Shown: positions 36,007-46,500 of the stretch, piece after piece
How positions within the stretch are numbered: the first letter of the stretch is position 1
Layout of the letters: every line of letters starts with the position of its first letter
Source: Nostoc sp. NMS9
Lineage (GTDB): Bacteria > Cyanobacteriota > Cyanobacteriia > Cyanobacteriales > Nostocaceae
NCBI RefSeq assembly: GCF_017114995.1
Contig: NZ_JABXKL010000002.1
Coordinates: 96,952 to 160,951, forward strand
Reading direction: 5' to 3'
Length of the DNA stretch: 64,000 bases
Position numbers and translations under genes: made by a program
The notes under the pieces: generated by a model
The model's database searches: none
What the model saw: only the letters and a program-made list of their open reading frames with translations
What the model was told of the DNA's origin: nothing

Positions 36007-36245
36007 TTACTTCATTACTTTTACAACTTCATCCGTGGACAGATTTGCACTCATTAGACAGGGATGGGTTGCAGTCCTGGCATGATATCTTGCTTAGGCT
36101 TCTTGCGGCTATCGTTCCCAGGGAGAGACTTTGGAACCACCATTTGCCTCAAAGTCAGTGGAGATGCTCAAGTCCAGGGCTTGAAGCGATCGCGCCAGTC
36201 AACACCTGACCCCAAGAAGCCAATGAAGATTGGATAAGTCAGAGC
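36007..36245 (-). pseudogene. Degraded isochorismatase-like gene
   Basis: On the minus strand FIGFLGSGVDWRDRFKPWT (about 36181-36230) matches LDGFLGSGADWLARYKPFIE of the intact gene at 31731, and SANLSTDEVVKVMK plus stop (36007-36050) matches its end NAVLSTDEVVAGME. Between them the nucleophile-Cys region is gone and stops interrupt every frame. It is an internally deleted second copy. Confidence 0.7.
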
Positions 36246-36328
36246 AGTGCCCGCGATGGCGTAACGATCGCCAAAGTGTGACAAGAACGAGGCTTAATTG
36301 CAACTGCGGTAAAAGAAACGATTGTTTC

Positions 36329-37324
36329 CTATTGCAGATATTTCTTCAGTTCGGCGGCTGCCTGGACAAAAAGAGAACGAACTGCCGGAACCTCAGCTAA
36401 ACCATTCAGCAGTCCGAAGTCATGAATCATGCCGTTGTAACGCACGGTTGTCACTTTTACCCCGGCTTCATCTAGCTTGCGTCCATACGCCTCGCCTTCA
36501 TCACGCAAGATATCACTTTCTGCAACCTGAATTAACGCCGGAGGCAATCCTTTCAATTGCTCAACAGTAGCCTGTAGCGGAGAGGCATAAATTTCTTTGC
36601 GTTTTTCCAGGTCTGTCGTATAGAGGTCATACATCCACTTCATCAAAGATGTGGTCAAGAAACGTTTCTTGCCAAATTGTTGATAAGAATCCGTTTCAAA
36701 ATTAGCGTCTACGATCGGCCACATCAGGATTTGCAACTTAATCTGCGGACCGCCTTTCGCTTTCGCCATCAAAGTGGTTACAGCCGTCATGTTACCGCCG
36801 ACACTGTTTCCGACTACTGCCAGATTTTTGCCATCAACATTAATCTCCTCACCATGCTCGGCTACCCATTTGGTAGCGGCATATATCTCATTGACAGCCT
36901 GCGGATACTGAGCATCTGGAGTTCGAGTGTAGTTGACAAAGACAGCCGCAAAACCTGAAAGCACGACGAGATCGCGAACCATGCGTTTGTGCGTTGGATA
37001 ATCGCCCAGCACCCAACCGCCACCATGAATAAAGATGAAAACAGGCAATGTGTCTTTGACACCCTCAGGTCGCACAATGTTTAGCGTGATCGAATACCCG
37101 TCAACGGTAATCGTCTTTTCAGACTCATCAATGCCTGAAAGGTCTACTTTAACGTCAGCCTGTGCATTCACTAGGACTTGACGCGCTTCGAGTGGAGGTA
37201 ATGTCTCTAAAGGCGCACCACCAGAATTCAGTAATTTCAAAAACGCCTTCACTTCCCTGGAAAGACGCGGATCTTCTGCAACTTCCAAAACTTTCACTGC
37301 TTGCGAGTTTGCTTGATTAATCAT
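36329..37324 (-). CDS. Alpha/beta hydrolase of the hormone-sensitive-lipase (HSL) family
   Basis: A 331-residue carboxylesterase-type enzyme. The oxyanion motif HGGGWVLGD (about 101-109), the nucleophile elbow VVGNSVGGNM (Ser about 173), the acid ESDILRDEG and the His IHDFGLLNG are all present and correctly spaced. There is no signal peptide, so it acts in the cytoplasm. The family cleaves short acyl esters; the natural substrate is unknown. An SD-like AAGGAGG precedes the start. It is a member of the minus-strand detoxification run. Confidence 0.9.
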   Translation of the reverse strand: MINQANSQAVKVLEVAEDPRLSREVKAFLKLLNSGGAPLETLPPLEARQVLVNAQADVKVDLSGIDESEKTITVDGYSITLNIVRPEGVKDTLPVFIFIHGGGWVLGDYPTHKRMVRDLVVLSGFAAVFVNYTRTPDAQYPQAVNEIYAATKWVAEHGEEINVDGKNLAVVGNSVGGNMTAVTTLMAKAKGGPQIKLQILMWPIVDANFETDSYQQFGKKRFLTTSLMKWMYDLYTTDLEKRKEIYASPLQATVEQLKGLPPALIQVAESDILRDEGEAYGRKLDEAGVKVTTVRYNGMIHDFGLLNGLAEVPAVRSLFVQAAAELKKYLQ

Positions 37325-37465
37325 AAATCCTCCTTGGATTTATAGATGGTGGATAATCTTTTGAAGTGGCACTGTCAAGCCAGTTAACTTGACAGTGGGA
37401 ATTGATGAGCAATGATCGTGGAATGATAATCAGTTACTATCGACATCGCTTCCCATCGGAGATTA

Positions 37466-37503
37466 TTTTTGAATTTTGAATTTTGAATTTTGAATTTTGA
37501 ATT
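37466..37503. repeat. Heptamer STRR array (TTTTGAA), about five copies
   Basis: TTTTGAA is repeated in tandem between two hydrolase genes, ending two bases before the stop codon at 37505. The heptamer AAAATTC around 22280-22390 and 27513-27545 is the same repeat on the other strand. Confidence 0.85.
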
Positions 37504-37504
37504 G

Positions 37505-38407
37505 TTAATTCCTACTGGGGACTGGGATGATGTCCTCCTTCACAACGTGAGTTGTAATGAAGCGACGGATATGGTCTGCGATCGCATCTCCTTCTTCTTC
37601 CAGGGCAAAATGTCCGGTATCGAGTAAATGCAACTCAACGTTTTTCAGGTCGCGCTGATAGGGATAAGCCCCTTCGGCAGGGAAGATGTAGTCATTCTTA
37701 CCCCAAACAATCAGGGTAGGTGGTTGATATTTGCGGAAATACTCCTGCCATTGTGGGTACAACGGTGGATTTGTGCCATAGCTATAAAACAGGGCCAGTT
37801 GAATCTCAACATTTCCTGGGCGATCAAGCAAGGGTTGATCCATGTTCCAGGTATCAGGGCTGATTGCTTCAGGATTTTGAACGCCGTTGGTATATTGCCA
37901 CTTAGTTGCTTCCAGTGTGAAAAGGTGTCTGAGCTTGTCAGCATTCTCAGGAGAACGGTCTTGCCAGTAAGCCTTGATTGGGTTCCAAAATTCGCGCAGA
38001 CCTTCCTCGTAGGCATTCCCGTTTTGGACAATCAGCGCTTCCACTCGCTCTGGATATTTAACTGCAATTCGATAGCCAATGGGAGCGCCATAATCCATCA
38101 CGTAAAGGCTATATTTCTTGAGATCGATCGCAGTAATAAATTTCTCCACGATCTCGGCTAGGCGATCAAATGTGTAATTAAACTCATTCACAGTTGGCAT
38201 CGAACTGTTGCCGTAACCCGGATAATCAGGTGCAACCAGATGGAAGCGATCGCCAAGCGCAGATATCAGATTGCGGAACATGTGAGATGAGGTCGGGAAG
38301 CCGTGCAACAGTAGAATTGTCGGATTACTGCCAGAGCCAGCTTCTCGATAAAAGATATCCAAACCATCGATCGAAACCGTGCGAAATGTGGTTATGACTT
38401 TATTCAT
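37505..38407 (-). CDS. Alpha/beta hydrolase, epoxide-hydrolase / haloalkane-dehalogenase-like
   Basis: A 300-residue protein from [15 protein letters not shown]; an upstream frame to 38521 would add 38 unlikely residues. [17 protein letters not shown] is the oxyanion segment. The nucleophile elbow reads [16 protein letters not shown], with Asp rather than Ser, as in epoxide hydrolases and haloalkane dehalogenases. The acid is [10 protein letters not shown] and the His is [22 protein letters not shown] cap domain lies between. It would open epoxides or dehalogenate small molecules. Confidence 0.88.
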   Translation of the reverse strand: MNKVITTFRTVSIDGLDIFYREAGSGSNPTILLLHGFPTSSHMFRNLISALGDRFHLVAPDYPGYGNSSMPTVNEFNYTFDRLAEIVEKFITAIDLKKYSLYVMDYGAPIGYRIAVKYPERVEALIVQNGNAYEEGLREFWNPIKAYWQDRSPENADKLRHLFTLEATKWQYTNGVQNPEAISPDTWNMDQPLLDRPGNVEIQLALFYSYGTNPPLYPQWQEYFRKYQPPTLIVWGKNDYIFPAEGAYPYQRDLKNVELHLLDTGHFALEEEGDAIADHIRRFITTHVVKEDIIPVPSRN

Positions 38408-38477
38408 TGTAAGGTTATATAGAGTACTTCTAAGCACAACTTTCACGTCGCGCATCTCGTTGCAATGCCAATTAAGG

Positions 38478-39320
38478 TTAATGAACTTTAGCTTGAGGCT
38501 CCTCTGCCTTTGCAGCTTCAATAATCAGATTTGCTACTTCAGTTGGATGGGAAACCATTGAGACATGGCTTGATGGTAACGAAATGACGGTTGCCCCGAT
38601 CCGCTTTGCCATAAAACGCTCTAGTTCTGGTGAAATCATGCGATCGTTGGCAGATACCAGATACCACGATCGCTTGGACTTCCAGGCTGCTTGGCTCACT
38701 TTCTCGCTAAAGTTCTTGATGGCGATCGGCTTCTGCACAGCAGCCATCACGCGTGCTTCAACGGCGTCAACATCCTGAGCAAATACCTCTTGAAAGGTAT
38801 CAGGATCAACCTGAAGGAACTTATTATTATAAATAGAATGGATATGGGAAGAACCAGGTGGGGTGGGAAAACGTTTATTTAAGTCACTGAGGCTTTCTCC
38901 TTTATCGGGTGCATGACCTGCAATGTAGACCAATCCCACAACATTTGCTGCATTAGCTGCTGCTTCTGTAATGACTGCACCTCCATAGGAATGACCGACG
39001 AGAATTATGGAACCGGTTTGAGCGGCAAGAACTTGCTTTACTACGGCAACATCATCTGCAAGAGAAGTGAGCGGAATCTGCACTGCCGTGACGCGAAGAC
39101 CTTTATCTTGCAGTAGCGGGATCACCTTGCTCCAACTTGAGCCGTCCGCAAAGGCTCCATGCACCAGCACGATATTGTTAGCAACCACCTTAGTTTCCTT
39201 CGTTTGATGTAAATCCTTTTTAGGCTTTGCAAGTGCGATCATCGGGGCAGTAGTCAAACCTAAACCTACTAAAATCCCTACATTTAATAATTTTCGGCGT
39301 GTAAATAAGTTATTCTTCAT
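38478..39320 (-). CDS. Exported alpha/beta hydrolase with twin-arginine-like signal
   Basis: A 280-residue esterase-type hydrolase. The N-terminus [31 protein letters not shown] has an RRKLL motif before a hydrophobic stretch, suggesting Tat export. The catalytic features are [24 protein letters not shown] (Ser nucleophile), [11 protein letters not shown] (acid) and [12 protein letters not shown] (His). Relatives include salicylate/pyrethroid-type esterases. ATG 39320 is chosen over the TTG just upstream. It follows Dps by 10 bp, so the two are probably one operon, which links it to oxidative or starvation stress. Confidence 0.88.
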   Translation of the reverse strand: MKNNLFTRRKLLNVGILVGLGLTTAPMIALAKPKKDLHQTKETKVVANNIVLVHGAFADGSSWSKVIPLLQDKGLRVTAVQIPLTSLADDVAVVKQVLAAQTGSIILVGHSYGGAVITEAAANAANVVGLVYIAGHAPDKGESLSDLNKRFPTPPGSSHIHSIYNNKFLQVDPDTFQEVFAQDVDAVEARVMAAVQKPIAIKNFSEKVSQAAWKSKRSWYLVSANDRMISPELERFMAKRIGATVISLPSSHVSMVSHPTEVANLIIEAAKAEEPQAKVH

Positions 39321-39330
39321 CAATCACTCC

Positions 39331-39879
39331 TCACGTTTGGTCTGAATGATCCTGGTTCTGAAATGAGGTTTGCAGATGGGCTTCTAAAAACCACAACCGC
39401 TTGTCTATCGCCCGTGAAATCTCAATAAAGAGATCATTGGTATCCATATCACCCAAATTATTTGTTTTTTCAATGTTTTTACGGAGGGATTTGGCGTAAA
39501 TTGCCAAGCGATCGCCAAGTGCGATGACATGATCTGTGCCATCAACAGCATCGAAGGGATACTCAGGCAGTTCCGATTCTTTAGCAGCAATCCGGGCGGT
39601 TCCCAGTGCTTTTCCCCCCAATGTTGCGATCCGTTCGGCAATCAAATCAATAAATTCTTCAACTTCGGAAGCAATTTCATCAAACAGTAGATGCAGTTGG
39701 TAAAAATCTTTACCTTTGACATTCCAGTGAGCATATTTGATCTGGGTCTTCAAGTCGATCGCAGTTGCCAAGCTTTGATTAAGTAAGGTATTTACTTGCG
39801 ATCGGATTTCTACAGGAATATCAATTCGGGTTGAGTAAACGAACGATTTAGTGTCATTCTGTTTAGTTGTTGCAGTCAT
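39331..39879 (-). CDS. dps: Dps-family DNA-binding ferritin-like protein
   Basis: A 182-residue miniferritin that forms a 12-subunit shell, oxidises Fe(II) with hydrogen peroxide and can protect DNA. The ferroxidase-site ligands are in IKYAHWNVKGKDFYQLHLLFDEIASEVEEFIDLIAERI (His, Asp, Glu), followed by the usual IATLGGKALGTA. I start at MTATTKQND; the longer frame adds five residues. Cyanobacteria carry several Dps paralogues. Its place in the middle of the hydrolase/SDR run points to oxidative-stress control of the run. Confidence 0.92.
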   Translation of the reverse strand: MTATTKQNDTKSFVYSTRIDIPVEIRSQVNTLLNQSLATAIDLKTQIKYAHWNVKGKDFYQLHLLFDEIASEVEEFIDLIAERIATLGGKALGTARIAAKESELPEYPFDAVDGTDHVIALGDRLAIYAKSLRKNIEKTNNLGDMDTNDLFIEISRAIDKRLWFLEAHLQTSFQNQDHSDQT

Positions 39880-40079
39880 AAGTCCTACTCCCAAGATGTT
39901 GTTTTGTAATAGACATAGGAGTGAAAATTAAATATGCATTACCTGAAACCCTTTGTAGGGACAATTCATGTAGACGCGGAGCGGCTTAAGGCAGGGTATT
40001 GTCCCTACGCCAATTCTTTAGATGTCTAATCAGTAAACGTTTAGGGAAAAACTACGTATGGAGTCCTCCGCAAGCACAT

Positions 40080-40832
40080 TCAAACTTGTGCCATACCACC
40101 ATCGACGAACAGTTCAATGCCGTTTACAAAGCTGCTATCATCCGAGGCAAGGAAAACAACAGCCTTAGCGATTTCGTCCGGTGTACCCACCCGCCCAAGG
40201 GGGATAGTGTCAACCTGGCTGGCCACAAATCCCTGCACCTGTTCCTCACTCAATCCTATGAGATTGTAGCCAGGAGTCGGAACCACACCGGGGCTGATGG
40301 CATTGACGCGAATCTTGCGCTCTTTGAGGTCGAGTGTCCAGTTACGGGCAAAGGAGCGCACAGCAGCTTTGGTCGCGCTGTAAACGCTGAACGCTGGAGT
40401 GCCTTGAATGGAAGTGGTCGAAGCATTGAGGACGATGGATGAACCCTCTGGCATCAACGGCAGTGCTTTTTGTACGGTGAAGAGTAAACCCTTGACATTG
40501 GTATTAAAGGTTTTATCGAAATGCTCCTCGGTAATCGAGCCGAGTGGGACAAGTTCGCCGCCTCCAGCGTTAGCGAAGAGGATATCGAGGTGTCCTTTCT
40601 CCTGCTTAATCGTAGTGTAAAGACGATCGATATCTGCGAGATTCGATGCATCAGCCTGAACAGCAGTCACGTTTTCTCCAATCTTCTTCACCGCAGCATC
40701 AAGTTCGTTTTGACGACGACCAGTGATAAAGACGTAAGCCCCCTCTTGTACAAAGCGTTGGGCTGTAGCGAGTCCGATTCCACTGCTACCACCTGTGACT
40801 AATCCGATCTTACCTGTAAGTTTACCCGCCAT
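40080..40832 (-). CDS. SDR-family oxidoreductase
   Basis: A 250-residue classical short-chain dehydrogenase. [16 protein letters not shown] binds NAD(P). The Arg of [10 protein letters not shown] suggests preference for [15 protein letters not shown] is the NAG region, and the catalytic residues are [20 protein letters not shown]. The C-terminus [16 protein letters not shown] is typical. It is a different subgroup from the SDRs at 27716 and 34804. The gene is intact and well started (AGAAATT before ATG). Confidence 0.88.
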   Translation of the reverse strand: MAGKLTGKIGLVTGGSSGIGLATAQRFVQEGAYVFITGRRQNELDAAVKKIGENVTAVQADASNLADIDRLYTTIKQEKGHLDILFANAGGGELVPLGSITEEHFDKTFNTNVKGLLFTVQKALPLMPEGSSIVLNASTTSIQGTPAFSVYSATKAAVRSFARNWTLDLKERKIRVNAISPGVVPTPGYNLIGLSEEQVQGFVASQVDTIPLGRVGTPDEIAKAVVFLASDDSSFVNGIELFVDGGMAQV

Positions 40833-40949
40833 AAAATTTCTCCGTTTGTGTGAATTTTGTATTGATGTTTGCCTTCAATGCACTAGACAATTACGCAATC
40901 TGTCTTGTTCTATGAGAAACTATAAAAATCGCTGAATGATATTGCTTAT

Positions 40950-41220
40950 TTACTGCGATCGCCTATCACAGGCAATGGTAGTAGTTTCCCTCGCAGCAAC
41001 AGTCGTACTGTTCCCAGAGCAATACTGCCAATCACGATATTTGCACTAACTACTTAGCAGCACTGCCAGCTTTTCCATTACTCCGGTCATGCCACGTTCA
41101 ACTAAGCGCAGGGAAGCAACTACCCAATCCCACTAAACCCAGAATCATGCTGAAAAAGGAAGCAGGAATTGTGATGCGATAGTCTTTCAATACAGTAGGC
41201 TTTAGACGTGATTTTCTCAT
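40950..41220 (-). pseudogene. Membrane transporter remnant, possibly TDT/SLAC1-like
   Basis: On the minus strand from ATG 41220 the frame reads MRKSRLKPTVLKDYRITIPA then SFFSMILGLVGLGSCFPALS and a stop. After disruptions another frame gives NIVIGSIALGTVRLLLRGKL. PASFF-M-LGL-GLG resembles the first helix of tellurite-resistance/dicarboxylate (TDT, SLAC1) channels. Too little remains to be sure of the family, but it is clearly a broken membrane protein gene. Confidence 0.4.
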
Positions 41221-41286
41221 GGTCTAGCTTTCTGGCAGCAATAGAGACAAATATGCAACTCCACGATTCGTCCTCAGAGTGAGTAC

Positions 41287-41358
41287 TTATCGGAGTGGTT
41301 GATTGATTATGGTGGTGAAATTCTCAAGGCTTTCGGTGATGGATATAACCAGTGACTT
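41287..41358 (+). pseudogene. Possible fragment of a class III nucleotide cyclase
   Basis: The plus strand encodes EWLIDYGGEILKAFGDGYNQ followed by a stop. YGGEILK-FGDG is the core motif of class III adenylate/guanylate cyclases (Y-GG-x-K-x-GDG). Nothing else of the domain is seen on either side. It is a short relic and could be chance. Confidence 0.35.
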
Positions 41359-41549
41359 CTGCTAACTAAGCTAATGAGCATTTAAGTTGCATAAAACCAG
41401 GGCTGAAGCCCTTACTACAAGCGAATCAATCTGGAAAAATGAATGACGATTAGCTTATTAGCTTTAGACAAACAAGGCATTCATGCCATCAACTTCAGAG
41501 AGGAAAGTTTCCCTCGCAGCGATCTTGCTGTCCTTGAGCCAACATCACC

Positions 41550-41987
41550 TCATGCCGAGGGTAAAGCTCCGGGCGGCCCCAGAATTTCGTCGCCGATCTC
41601 GGTGGAAATGCGATCGAACAGCGCCATGTCCGGTGCTTCTGTCTCATCCTGTGTACCAACTGCTGCGACTAGCCGAGCAAAGCCACTTGGTGCAGCAACG
41701 ACCAACCCGCGAGCTGGCTGATCGCTGAGCGCAGCGACTACGTGGGGTGTGCCAGCAGGAATCAGGAAGCTTTCACCAGCATTCAATACAACCTTGTTCT
41801 CACCTGACCAGACCGTGAACTCCCCTTCTAGCACGTAGAGTTGTTCGGAATAGCGCGTGTGGCGATGGGGAGGAGTCTGTGTGCCAGGTGGGAAGTAGCC
41901 TTCGATCAGATCGTACTGACCTCCTGTAGTGGTGTGATCGGCAACGATGTTGAGGCGAGTGCCAAAAAGCCAGAGAGATTGTACCAT
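41550..41987 (-). CDS. Cupin-domain protein
   Basis: A 145-residue single cupin. Metal ligands are visible as PPHRHTRYSEQLYVLEGEFTV (H-x-H-x6-E type) and PAGTPHVVAAL (second motif His). AACAGGAGCAATTTC precedes the ATG with a good GGAG. Such small cupins include quercetinase-like dioxygenases and sugar isomerases; the substrate is unknown. It lies between a region of broken genes and the DsbA-like gene, on the same strand. Confidence 0.87.
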   Translation of the reverse strand: MVQSLWLFGTRLNIVADHTTTGGQYDLIEGYFPPGTQTPPHRHTRYSEQLYVLEGEFTVWSGENKVVLNAGESFLIPAGTPHVVAALSDQPARGLVVAAPSGFARLVAAVGTQDETEAPDMALFDRISTEIGDEILGPPGALPSA

Positions 41988-42060
41988 GAAATTGCTCCTG
42001 TTGATTAATTGCTTGCGTAATAAGCTGTAATTTTAGTTGTGTGGTTAAGAACGAAGAAAC

Positions 42061-42618
42061 TTAATGACTTGCAGTGATAATAGCTGCCATCAACTGCTCA
42101 ATTTTCCAGCGATCGCTATACCGAATTCCATTAATAAACAGTGCTGGAGTAGCCGTTACTCCACTGTATATTCCACTTTCAATATCTTCATTGATGCGAT
42201 CGATGTAGACTTTTTTAGATATATCTTGGAGAAATTGGGAAATATCAAGTCCTAGATTATTAGCATACTCCACCAGATAGCCGTTTCCCAACTCTTGTTG
42301 ATGGCTGAACAGCATTTCATGCATTGGCCAAAATTGACCTTGGACAGCAGCCGCTTCAGCCGCTTCAGCCGCACGTTGAGCATGAGAATGAATCTCTATC
42401 TGTGGAAAATGACGGAAGATGAAACACAAATAATTCTCCCCCAAAGAAACACTAAGCTGTCGCCCAATGACTTTAATCAGCCTGTAAGCGTCCGCACTTT
42501 GAGAACATTCATAGTCCCCATACATCACCAGCACTGCGATCGCATTCAGCACACCTTTTATGTGATCTTGTGTTGAAGGTGGGAGGAATAACAAACTGCG
42601 GTCACGGTCAAAACTCAC
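42061..42618 (-). CDS. DsbA-like thioredoxin-fold protein with a single active-site cysteine
   Basis: A 185-residue DsbA-type protein. VLVMYGDYECSQSADAYRLI is the first strand and active site, FRHFPQIEIHSHAQRAAEAA the middle helix, and GVTATPALFINGIRYSDRW the cis-Pro loop and end. The family has C-P-x-C; here it reads C-S-Q-S, so the second cysteine is missing. Single-Cys forms work by monothiol chemistry or bind glutathione. There is no signal peptide, so the location is probably cytoplasmic. It is the first gene below the response regulator, with a palindrome in the gap. Confidence 0.83.
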   Translation of the reverse strand: MSFDRDRSLLFLPPSTQDHIKGVLNAIAVLVMYGDYECSQSADAYRLIKVIGRQLSVSLGENYLCFIFRHFPQIEIHSHAQRAAEAAEAAAVQGQFWPMHEMLFSHQQELGNGYLVEYANNLGLDISQFLQDISKKVYIDRINEDIESGIYSGVTATPALFINGIRYSDRWKIEQLMAAIITASH

Positions 42619-42839
42619 TGATACCTCCGACGGTTGTATGCTCGTCGCCAGCGCTGAACATACAACCCTCTTTCTACTTTCTTTGTGTAAAGTAAACTTA
42701 TATCTTGCAACTAAATTGCTATCAATGTTTGCCTGAATTAAATATATGCAATTAACTCTAACTTGTCGTCCCCTAAAAGTTGGAATTTTTGCTCAATAGA
42801 GTGATTGATAAATCAGTCCATCTCAAAATCTAAGGTTGG

Positions 42840-42857
42840 TTCCAACTAAAGTTGGAA
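42840..42857. promoter_or_regulatory. 18-nt palindrome, candidate operator
   Basis: TTCCAACT-AA-AGTTGGAA is a perfect inverted repeat in the gap between the response regulator and the DsbA-like gene. A half copy AAAGTTGGAATTTT lies at about 42776. NarL/FixJ regulators bind short inverted repeats of this size, so it may be the site of the adjacent regulator. It could instead help end the regulator's transcript. Confidence 0.45.
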
Positions 42858-42885
42858 TCTAAATTTGAACTTTAGTACAACTTCC

Positions 42886-43515
42886 TTACAAATTGACAAT
42901 CCCTCGTTTAACAGCAATAATCACGGCTTGAGTGCGATCGTTCACTCCCAACTTACTTAAAATTCGATTAACGTGAGATTTGACGGTGCTTTCACCGATA
43001 CTCAAAGTAGTGCTAATTTCTAAATTACTCATTCCTTGCGCCATTAAACGGAGTACATCTAGTTCTCGCTCACTCAGTTCTGGATTGCTCATCCTCTGCA
43101 CCAGTTTTGCCCCCACGGCTGGTGGAATATACTGCTGACCAAGATGAATTGTGCGAATGGCACTCAGAAGTTCGTTGGGTTTAGCATCTTTGAGCAAATA
43201 TCCTTTAGCGCCTGCCTGTAAACCACGATAGATATCTTCATCACCATCGTAGGTTGTCAGCACAACAATTCGAGCAGCTTTAAATTCAGCACAAATAGCA
43301 GTAATGGCTTCAACTCCTGCCATCTGGGGCATTCGTAAATCCATTAGCGTTACATCTGGTTGGTATTCACGAAAGAGAGCGATCGCCTGTTGTCCATCTT
43401 CTGCTTGAGCAATCACCGTCATCTCTGGGTCACGGTTAATGATGGTTGTCAATCCTTGCCTGACAATGGAATGATCGTCAACAATTAGAACCCGAATATT
43501 CGTTGATTGGCTCAT
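42886..43515 (-). CDS. NarL/FixJ-family response regulator
   Basis: A 209-residue two-domain regulator. The receiver has RVLIVDDHSIVRQGL (acidic pocket), VTLMDLRMPQM (phospho-Asp about residue 56) and LLKDAKPNEL (Lys). The LuxR-type HTH is ELSERELDVLRLMAQGMSN-LEISTTLSIGESTVKSHVNRIL. It lies 69 bp below the giant hybrid kinase, which ends in a HisKA_3/HATPase pair, the partner type for NarL regulators. They almost certainly form one system. Confidence 0.93.
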   Translation of the reverse strand: MSQSTNIRVLIVDDHSIVRQGLTTIINRDPEMTVIAQAEDGQQAIALFREYQPDVTLMDLRMPQMAGVEAITAICAEFKAARIVVLTTYDGDEDIYRGLQAGAKGYLLKDAKPNELLSAIRTIHLGQQYIPPAVGAKLVQRMSNPELSERELDVLRLMAQGMSNLEISTTLSIGESTVKSHVNRILSKLGVNDRTQAVIIAVKRGIVNL

Positions 43516-43584
43516 AATTATTAAGAATTAGAAATTGAGCTACTACAGGTTGCGTTTGTAACTAGTGCATTTTTAATAATATTC

Positions 43585-46500
43585 TCACTCTCGATTTACA
43601 ATGACAACAATTTCTGTTCCTTGTCCAGGTTGGCTCTGAATATTCAGTTGCGCTCCAAGATGTTCTGCCCTCTCGCTCATTCCCAGCAATCCAAATCCGC
43701 CAACAGATGGGATCGTACCAACCCCAAAACCTCGTCCATCGTCTTTAACGCGCAGAATACATTGGGCATTGTCATATACCAACTCAACACGAATTTCCGC
43801 AGCATCAGCGTATTTTATAGCATTGGTTAATGCTTCCTGTCCAATTCGTAGTAAGTTATTTTCAACCTCAGATGGCAAGGAATAGGCTGTGCCTTTGATT
43901 TCGTAGATCAGAGCGGTATCGGCAGCGGCTCTCATTTGAGTCACAAGGCGATGAAGGGCACTATGTAAATTACCATCCTCCAATAGCTGAGGACGAAGCG
44001 CTACCACCGATCGACGCGCCTCAGCAAGTCCGGTTCGTGCTAGTTCATCAATTATTTCCAGGTGTGCCTGTGTCGCTTCTATATCGTCCGCTAGCACTTG
44101 TGTTGCAGCTCCTACTTGAACAAGAATGCCTGTGAATGACTGGGCTAGCGTATCGTGAATTTCTCGCGCCATACGGTTGCGTTCTTCCAGAATTGAGGCT
44201 TGCTCGGCGCGTTTTTGTTCACGCAGTGCAGCGTTTCGCTGTTCGCTAATGTCTGTGATTAGACTGTAGAATCCTCTGACTTGAGCATTGCGATCGCAAT
44301 CGGGGATCAAGGTAGCACTGATGCACCTTTTACCCAGTGAAAAGGGAATTTCTGCTTCCAGGGTTACAGTTTGCCCTTCAAACACTTGATTGATAAACGG
44401 CTCAACCCGTTGATAAACCGTCTCACCCAGGAGTTCATGAACATACTTGCCCAAAATCTCATCTTGACTAAGGTTAAACCAGACCTCATAAGTCTGGTTA
44501 ACAAACCGATAGCGCTGATTTGCATCCACGTAGCTGATAAGAACTGGTAGAGCGTCGGTGATTAGTCGTAATTCTTGTTCGCGTAGGCGAAGCTCGTCGT
44601 AGACATCGCGCAGTGCGGCTTCGCTTTTTTGTAAAGCCGCAGTTCGTTCTGCTACCTGTTGCTCTAGAGTGCGGTTGTAATTGGCTAAGAGGTGTTCTGC
44701 TTGTTTACGCTCTGTGATGTCTTGAAAGGCTACGATCGCATAAGCTACATTACCCTGTTCATCAAAGATAGGAGTTCCCCACACCTCGACTGGAATGGTT
44801 GCGTTGTTTTGGTGAATTTCCAGATCGTCAACTGTGGTGCATTCGCCGCTCAATGCCCGAATAACTGGTAGTTTCTCAGTTGGATAGTTTTGGTCTGTTC
44901 CCGCCAGATAAAATTGATAAACCTCTGGGATTTGCTCCGATGCCACAGAAGGATCAATCCCTTTACCCATTAGCTGAATTCCCCGTTGATTGACGTAGTA
45001 AACGCGACCAGCCGCATCCAATACTCCAATTCCTACTGGAACCGCTTCTAGAAATTGTTTCATTCTACTTTCGCTAGCGCGTAGCTTGGAGTAGAGCCTG
45101 GCATTTTCGATTGCGATCGCTGCTTGGGATGATAACAGATTTAATATCTGCGATCGTTCGGGTGTAAATGCCCCAGCCGCTAATTGATTTTCTAGATACA
45201 ATACGCCAACCAGCTTACTTTGATTCAGCAGCGGTAAGCAGAGCAGTGATTGAGTTTGGTTGTGCTGAATGTATGGCTCATTGATAAAATTACCTTCACG
45301 AGCCGCATTATTTAAGATGACAGTTTCATGAGTCCGGATCACATACTGAATGATTGATTCGGGTAAGCAATTTGCCATTGACATCGATTGCAGCACTCGC
45401 GTAGCACAGATATTATTGCCATCATTAAGTTCACAAGAAGCTTCAATTACCCATTCTCCATCATTTTCCAAAAGCAAACATCCAGTTTGTGCGCCAGCAT
45501 TCTCGATCAAAATCTGCATCAAGGAACCAAGCAGCTGATCTAGTTCAATTTCGCTCGAAATTGCCTGGGATGCCTTCATCACTGCCGTTAAATCAAAAGC
45601 GATGGGTGAGCGATTAGAGGTGGTTCCAGAAGTTTTGTGGATTGGCACGTAAGCCATACCCGACGATTGAGGAAATAGCTGAGGATAGCGAGTTTCTAAA
45701 TCTTTGACTTTCGCATATGCTCCCCATCGCTCATAGCAGTAATGTGCTTCCTTCATGTAAGTTTGGGCGATTTTTTCTCTACCTCTTGCCAGATAATGTT
45801 TAGCAGCTAATTCGTATGCTAATGCTTCTTCTTGCAAATACTCGTTGTCTTTAGCCCCTTGAATCGCTTGCTCGTAAAATTCTTCTGCCTCAAGCAACTG
45901 ACCCAAAACTCGTGCAGTCTCTGCTTGCACTAAATGATATTTATGCAAATGATTCATGGGCGCATAATGTGCCCATTGCTTTATTTTATCCTGGCTAACT
46001 GCAATTTTTTTGAGGATTTCCTCTTGCGCTTGAGCGCTGCTTTCAGGGTATGTTGCGAGTCTTGTCAAAGTATCATATAGGTAGTAAAAAGGCGCAATAG
46101 GTGTGCCTGTTATTCGGATTAAATAACGTTCTGCTATGGTTGAGTTTTCAATTGCCTGAGCATACTCACAAAATAGATAGCACAGGAAAAATTTATTAAA
46201 ATAGACATCAAAGATTGCAGTTCCATCATTTGCTGCTTCGTGTTGTGGCAATCCATTCTCCTCATTGTAGAATTTGCCAACTAAACGGGTTGGATTGACC
46301 GAGTATCCCATCAAATTTGCGATCGCTTGGTGAAATATTTGATTCCAGGTTAGTGCTATTTCCTGTTTGATTTGACGGAGTGCTTCATTGTATGCCGCCA
46401 TCTCGCGTTCAACCTCCACAAGTTCGTTTCCGACAACATAGGAGTTAAAGCAATAAGAGTGAGCGCCATAGGCGGCAAACTCTAAATCCCCAGTTTCTAG

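Noticed and set aside
39999..40442. 147-residue plus-strand frame
   Set aside because: Antisense to the well-supported SDR gene at 40080-40832. No family features.
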